Assembly: GCA_023265495.1 (NCBI GenBank)
Contig: JAHFTP010000070.1
Location: 1-8,354 of the forward strand
Length of the DNA stretch: 8,354 nucleotides
Direction: 5' to 3'
Source: Chlamydiota bacterium
GTDB lineage: Bacteria > Chlamydiota > Chlamydiia > Chlamydiales > Rhabdochlamydiaceae
Position numbers and translations under genes: made by a program. The notes below the pieces were generated by a model. The model saw only the letters and a list, made by a program, of their open reading frames with translations. It was not told the origin of the DNA and made no database searches. Numbering within the stretch: the stretch's first letter is position 1; the number at the start of each line of letters is the position of its first letter. Positions 6,197-8,354 of the stretch are shown here, piece by piece.

Positions 6197-8354
6197 ATGT
6201 CAACAGTAAACCTTTGTACAGACATTATACTTTACAAACCGCTGGACCTGTCACGGGATCAAGCCGGTCAGATACCCCGGACAAGATCTGTGGTAGACGA
6301 CATCTCCCGCATTGAGCGTAGATCCTTAGGTGTGCCATCAACTGACTGTTCTCCACCGGAAAGCCGTGTACTATCAAGGGAGAAAGTCCTAGATCTGATA
6401 GGCATAGGCACTATCCCCTGCGTGCAAAAAGCGTTAAGAACGGTGGCAGGCAATCTACGCGCAGAACACCCTATCCACTCAGTAGCTGACATGGTTGCTA
6501 AGCTTTTCTATAAATGGGAGAATCCTCTCAAGCCGGGTTACTGTGCAGAAGATGGGGGGCAAATAAGCAGTTTCTACCGCGCTAATATAGAGAGGTTTGC
6601 CGAAATAAAATCCAGCTATAAGGATAGCCCCTTTATGCAACAGGTGGCATGGGCTCTTGCTGAAAAATTATCAGAACACCTTGCGCACGTAGAGACCCCG
6701 TGTCCGGAACCCATCTCCCCAATATTACTAAACAAGTTGCTAGCCGGTTTAGAAACTGCTACAACTGAGAAGGAGTTGGACGACCTTTGTGATTATTTTG
6801 TACTCCAGCAAGTAGGGCAGAAAGTGTCTTGTATCCTTAGCAAATCTGCATTACTTTCTCGCCTTGATGTCGAAGAGATCCCCCTACCCGATGGGATGTT
6901 TCAGCAAGACTTAGCTTGGTACTGGGCAAAAGACCTCCCTACTGATCCGGAAGATCTAATAGGCCTGTTGATGATCAGCGACTTTCTCGAGGATGCAGAA
7001 AAAACGGACTGCGTGCTCGAGTGTATCAGGCAATCTACAAACCGTATTGACGATCTACTCCCACTGACACACAATCCTGTTTATGAAGAGGTATGCAAGA
7101 AGTTCCGGCTGGAGGAATCACTCGAATCTGCTAGAGCAAGTCAACCACCAAAACCTCCCTGTGAAACCAGCTCTTTTCGCGGAAGAAAAACTACTTCAGA
7201 GGATCAGAACCATGTCAGCATAAAGAAGTATCTAAAAGAAGAAATAAAATATCCGGATAGATTCATAGAGAAGCTGATACAATATCTATCTCCCCCTAAA
7301 GCATCCTCCTCCAAAAGTTCCTCCACATTCGCTATACACCATGCTGAAGAGCTATATAAGCAACAGCTTGACACCCTCTCTGAAGACCTTCTTTCATTGG
7401 AAAAAAGATTAACAAAACTAGAGGACGCAGACATAAAAACCCTACGCAATCTGCTGTGTGAATTTGCTGTGTCAGCCTCTCAGAAAAAAGCAATAGAAAC
7501 TCGCTTTTTTCTACCCTGTCATGAATATGCCGATCCACAAGCCGAAATGAAAGCGAGCATAAATACCCTATATGAAACAGTGCGAAAAAAACTAGGTTCT
7601 CAATTATTTTTAAGAACAATTAACAACGACATCCTTGCACTTGATAGCGACTGCAAGACTCTTGCAGAAAACGTGGGGAAACTCAAAAACAACACTGACC
7701 TAACATCTGAAGAGAGACGAGTCCAAACGCAAGAGCTAAGGAAGCTGCATACATCCTATAAGAAGAAACATACCGAACTAGAACTCTCATGTAATAGACA
7801 TTCTGCCCGCAGTGGTGCCCTTGACAAAGCAGAGACCACCCTTGATACTTGCAATACCAATCTAGTTAAATTAGAAAGCCCTCCTCCAAGCGCCGAGCCT
7901 GCAGAAACAGGAAGTACAATGAAAGCCCCCCTCTTCTCTCCGGTACAGCAGCTATTTATAGAACTGACTCCCTCACGGTTTGCTCAAACAACCACAAAAA
8001 ACACCATCCGACAACTACTCTCTTCTTTAGCGCCCAGATTTAGAAACCAGGTCTATGAATTCGTACACACCTTCTCCACAGATCCAAGCAAAGAGGGAGA
8101 TGATTGGGGAGAAGATCACCTCTGCGACAACCCGACTATCTTAAAGGATGCGCTCATCCACGCTCTAAAAATCTATCCTCAAGAGGGATCTCCCGCAATC
8201 ATCGAATTGAGCTCCCTACAAACCCAGCTTCTCCACCTGCAAATTCTTTTAGAAAAGATCGCACCGCCCGTCCGTATAAATACGGAAGAGCTCATCAAAG
8301 AACGACTTCGCTCCTGTATAAAAGCCCTACCCTCACTGTTACAACATACGATCT
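6197..8354 (+). CDS. Gene B: large paralogue of gene A, partial at 3' end, function unknown
   Basis: This frame is open without a stop for 719 codons to the window edge. I do not recognise the family. Residues 1-330 are mostly helical, rich in Leu, Asp, Glu and Cys, with no clear counterpart in gene A and no signal peptide or membrane span. Residues 347-567 match gene A 41-263: coiled-coil segments around the island IETRFFLPCHEY (433-444). Residues about 575-662 form a module with signature EGDDWGEDH (633-641) that A lacks at this place. Residues 666-719 match A 290-343 at 38 of 54 positions and would lead into a second signature beyond the window. The ATG at 6197 lacks a clear Shine-Dalgarno; there is no other in-frame ATG back to the upstream TAA near 6145. 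Coding is supported by the sustained frame and by conservation of the protein against A. Serine-rich ASSSKSSST (369-377) marks a linker. Confidence 0.85.
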   Translation, partial: MSTVNLCTDIILYKPLDLSRDQAGQIPRTRSVVDDISRIERRSLGVPSTDCSPPESRVLSREKVLDLIGIGTIPCVQKALRTVAGNLRAEHPIHSVADMVAKLFYKWENPLKPGYCAEDGGQISSFYRANIERFAEIKSSYKDSPFMQQVAWALAEKLSEHLAHVETPCPEPISPILLNKLLAGLETATTEKELDDLCDYFVLQQVGQKVSCILSKSALLSRLDVEEIPLPDGMFQQDLAWYWAKDLPTDPEDLIGLLMISDFLEDAEKTDCVLECIRQSTNRIDDLLPLTHNPVYEEVCKKFRLEESLESARASQPPKPPCETSSFRGRKTTSEDQNHVSIKKYLKEEIKYPDRFIEKLIQYLSPPKASSSKSSSTFAIHHAEELYKQQLDTLSEDLLSLEKRLTKLEDADIKTLRNLLCEFAVSASQKKAIETRFFLPCHEYADPQAEMKASINTLYETVRKKLGSQLFLRTINNDILALDSDCKTLAENVGKLKNNTDLTSEERRVQTQELRKLHTSYKKKHTELELSCNRHSARSGALDKAETTLDTCNTNLVKLESPPPSAEPAETGSTMKAPLFSPVQQLFIELTPSRFAQTTTKNTIRQLLSSLAPRFRNQVYEFVHTFSTDPSKEGDDWGEDHLCDNPTILKDALIHALKIYPQEGSPAIIELSSLQTQLLHLQILLEKIAPPVRINTEELIKERLRSCIKALPSLLQHTI
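7235..7897 (+). repeat. Duplicated block 1, copy in gene B
   Basis: Codons 347-567 correspond to gene A codons 41-263. The copy is preceded by a proline- and serine-rich linker and ends at SPPPSAE, matching SPPSAR of A. DNA similarity in the central part points to a fairly recent duplication compared with the flanks. Confidence 0.8.
8096..8119 (+). other. GDxWGExH signature, first module of gene B
   Basis: It encodes GDDWGEDH followed by LCDNPTILKDAL. Before it is QVYEFVHTF, equivalent to RVYEL and EIYLL in gene A. This is the third full copy of the signature in the window. Confidence 0.75.
8192..8353 (+). repeat. Duplicated block 2, copy in gene B
   Basis: Codons 666-719 align without a gap to gene A 290-343 (PAIxELSS...LLQxTI). 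The window ends just before the position where A goes on to its first GDxWGExH signature. Confidence 0.85.

Noticed and set aside
4216..6262. A near-repeat of about 23 bases (17 matches) at 4210-4232 and 6239-6261, ending in ACGGGATC.
   Set aside because: The exact core is only eight bases, one copy is intergenic and the other is coding in a different frame; chance is a sufficient explanation.
6268..6492. A 74-codon minus-strand frame near the start of gene B.
   Set aside because: It is antisense to the long open frame of gene B and shows no protein motif.
4690..7619. Two antisense reading frames, at 4690-4917 and 7332-7619 (minus strand), whose translations resemble each other.
   Set aside because: They lie exactly antisense to the duplicated block of genes A and B. 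Their similarity follows from the conserved sense-strand codons; no independent signal supports them.

Overview
The window has two parts. On the minus strand lies conserved housekeeping material: the 5' end of der (EngA, a double-GTPase for ribosome assembly, cut by the left edge) and, upstream of it, a complete 1239-residue SWIM-SNF2 helicase. On the plus strand, reading away from the helicase, are two large genes I do not recognise. They are paralogues of each other. The first (gene A, 512 residues) is complete. The second (gene B) is open for 719 codons and runs off the right edge.

The organism is a bacterium of moderate to low GC. A long SNF2 protein with an N-terminal SWIM zinc finger and a large bacterial SNF2-associated middle region, close to der, together with lineage-specific coiled-coil paralogues, would suit a member of the Chlamydiota, perhaps an environmental or amoeba-associated one. 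This is inferred from family knowledge, not proven by the sequence. I saw no rRNA, tRNA, insertion sequence, integrase or CRISPR array.

Layout: 1-308 der 5' part (-); 309-475 AT-rich gap with an inverted repeat placed where it could control der; 476-4195 helicase (-); 4196-4409 divergent intergenic region; 4410-5948 gene A (+); 5949-6196 gap whose first ~70 bases are GC-rich and whose remainder is AT-rich; 6197-8354 gene B (+, partial).

The most interesting content is the A/B pair. Both carry a coiled-coil-rich block with a strongly conserved island (IETRFFLPCHEY) and a repeated C-terminal module whose signature is GDxWGExHxxD(D/N). A has two modules. B has one complete module absent from A at that position, then the start of another that matches A's first module at 38 of 54 residues without gaps before the window ends. 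B also has about 330 N-terminal residues with no clear counterpart in A. The two genes look like members of a tandemly duplicated family that gains and loses modules. Their function cannot be deduced from sequence alone; a secreted or host-interacting role is possible but unsupported by any motif I can see.
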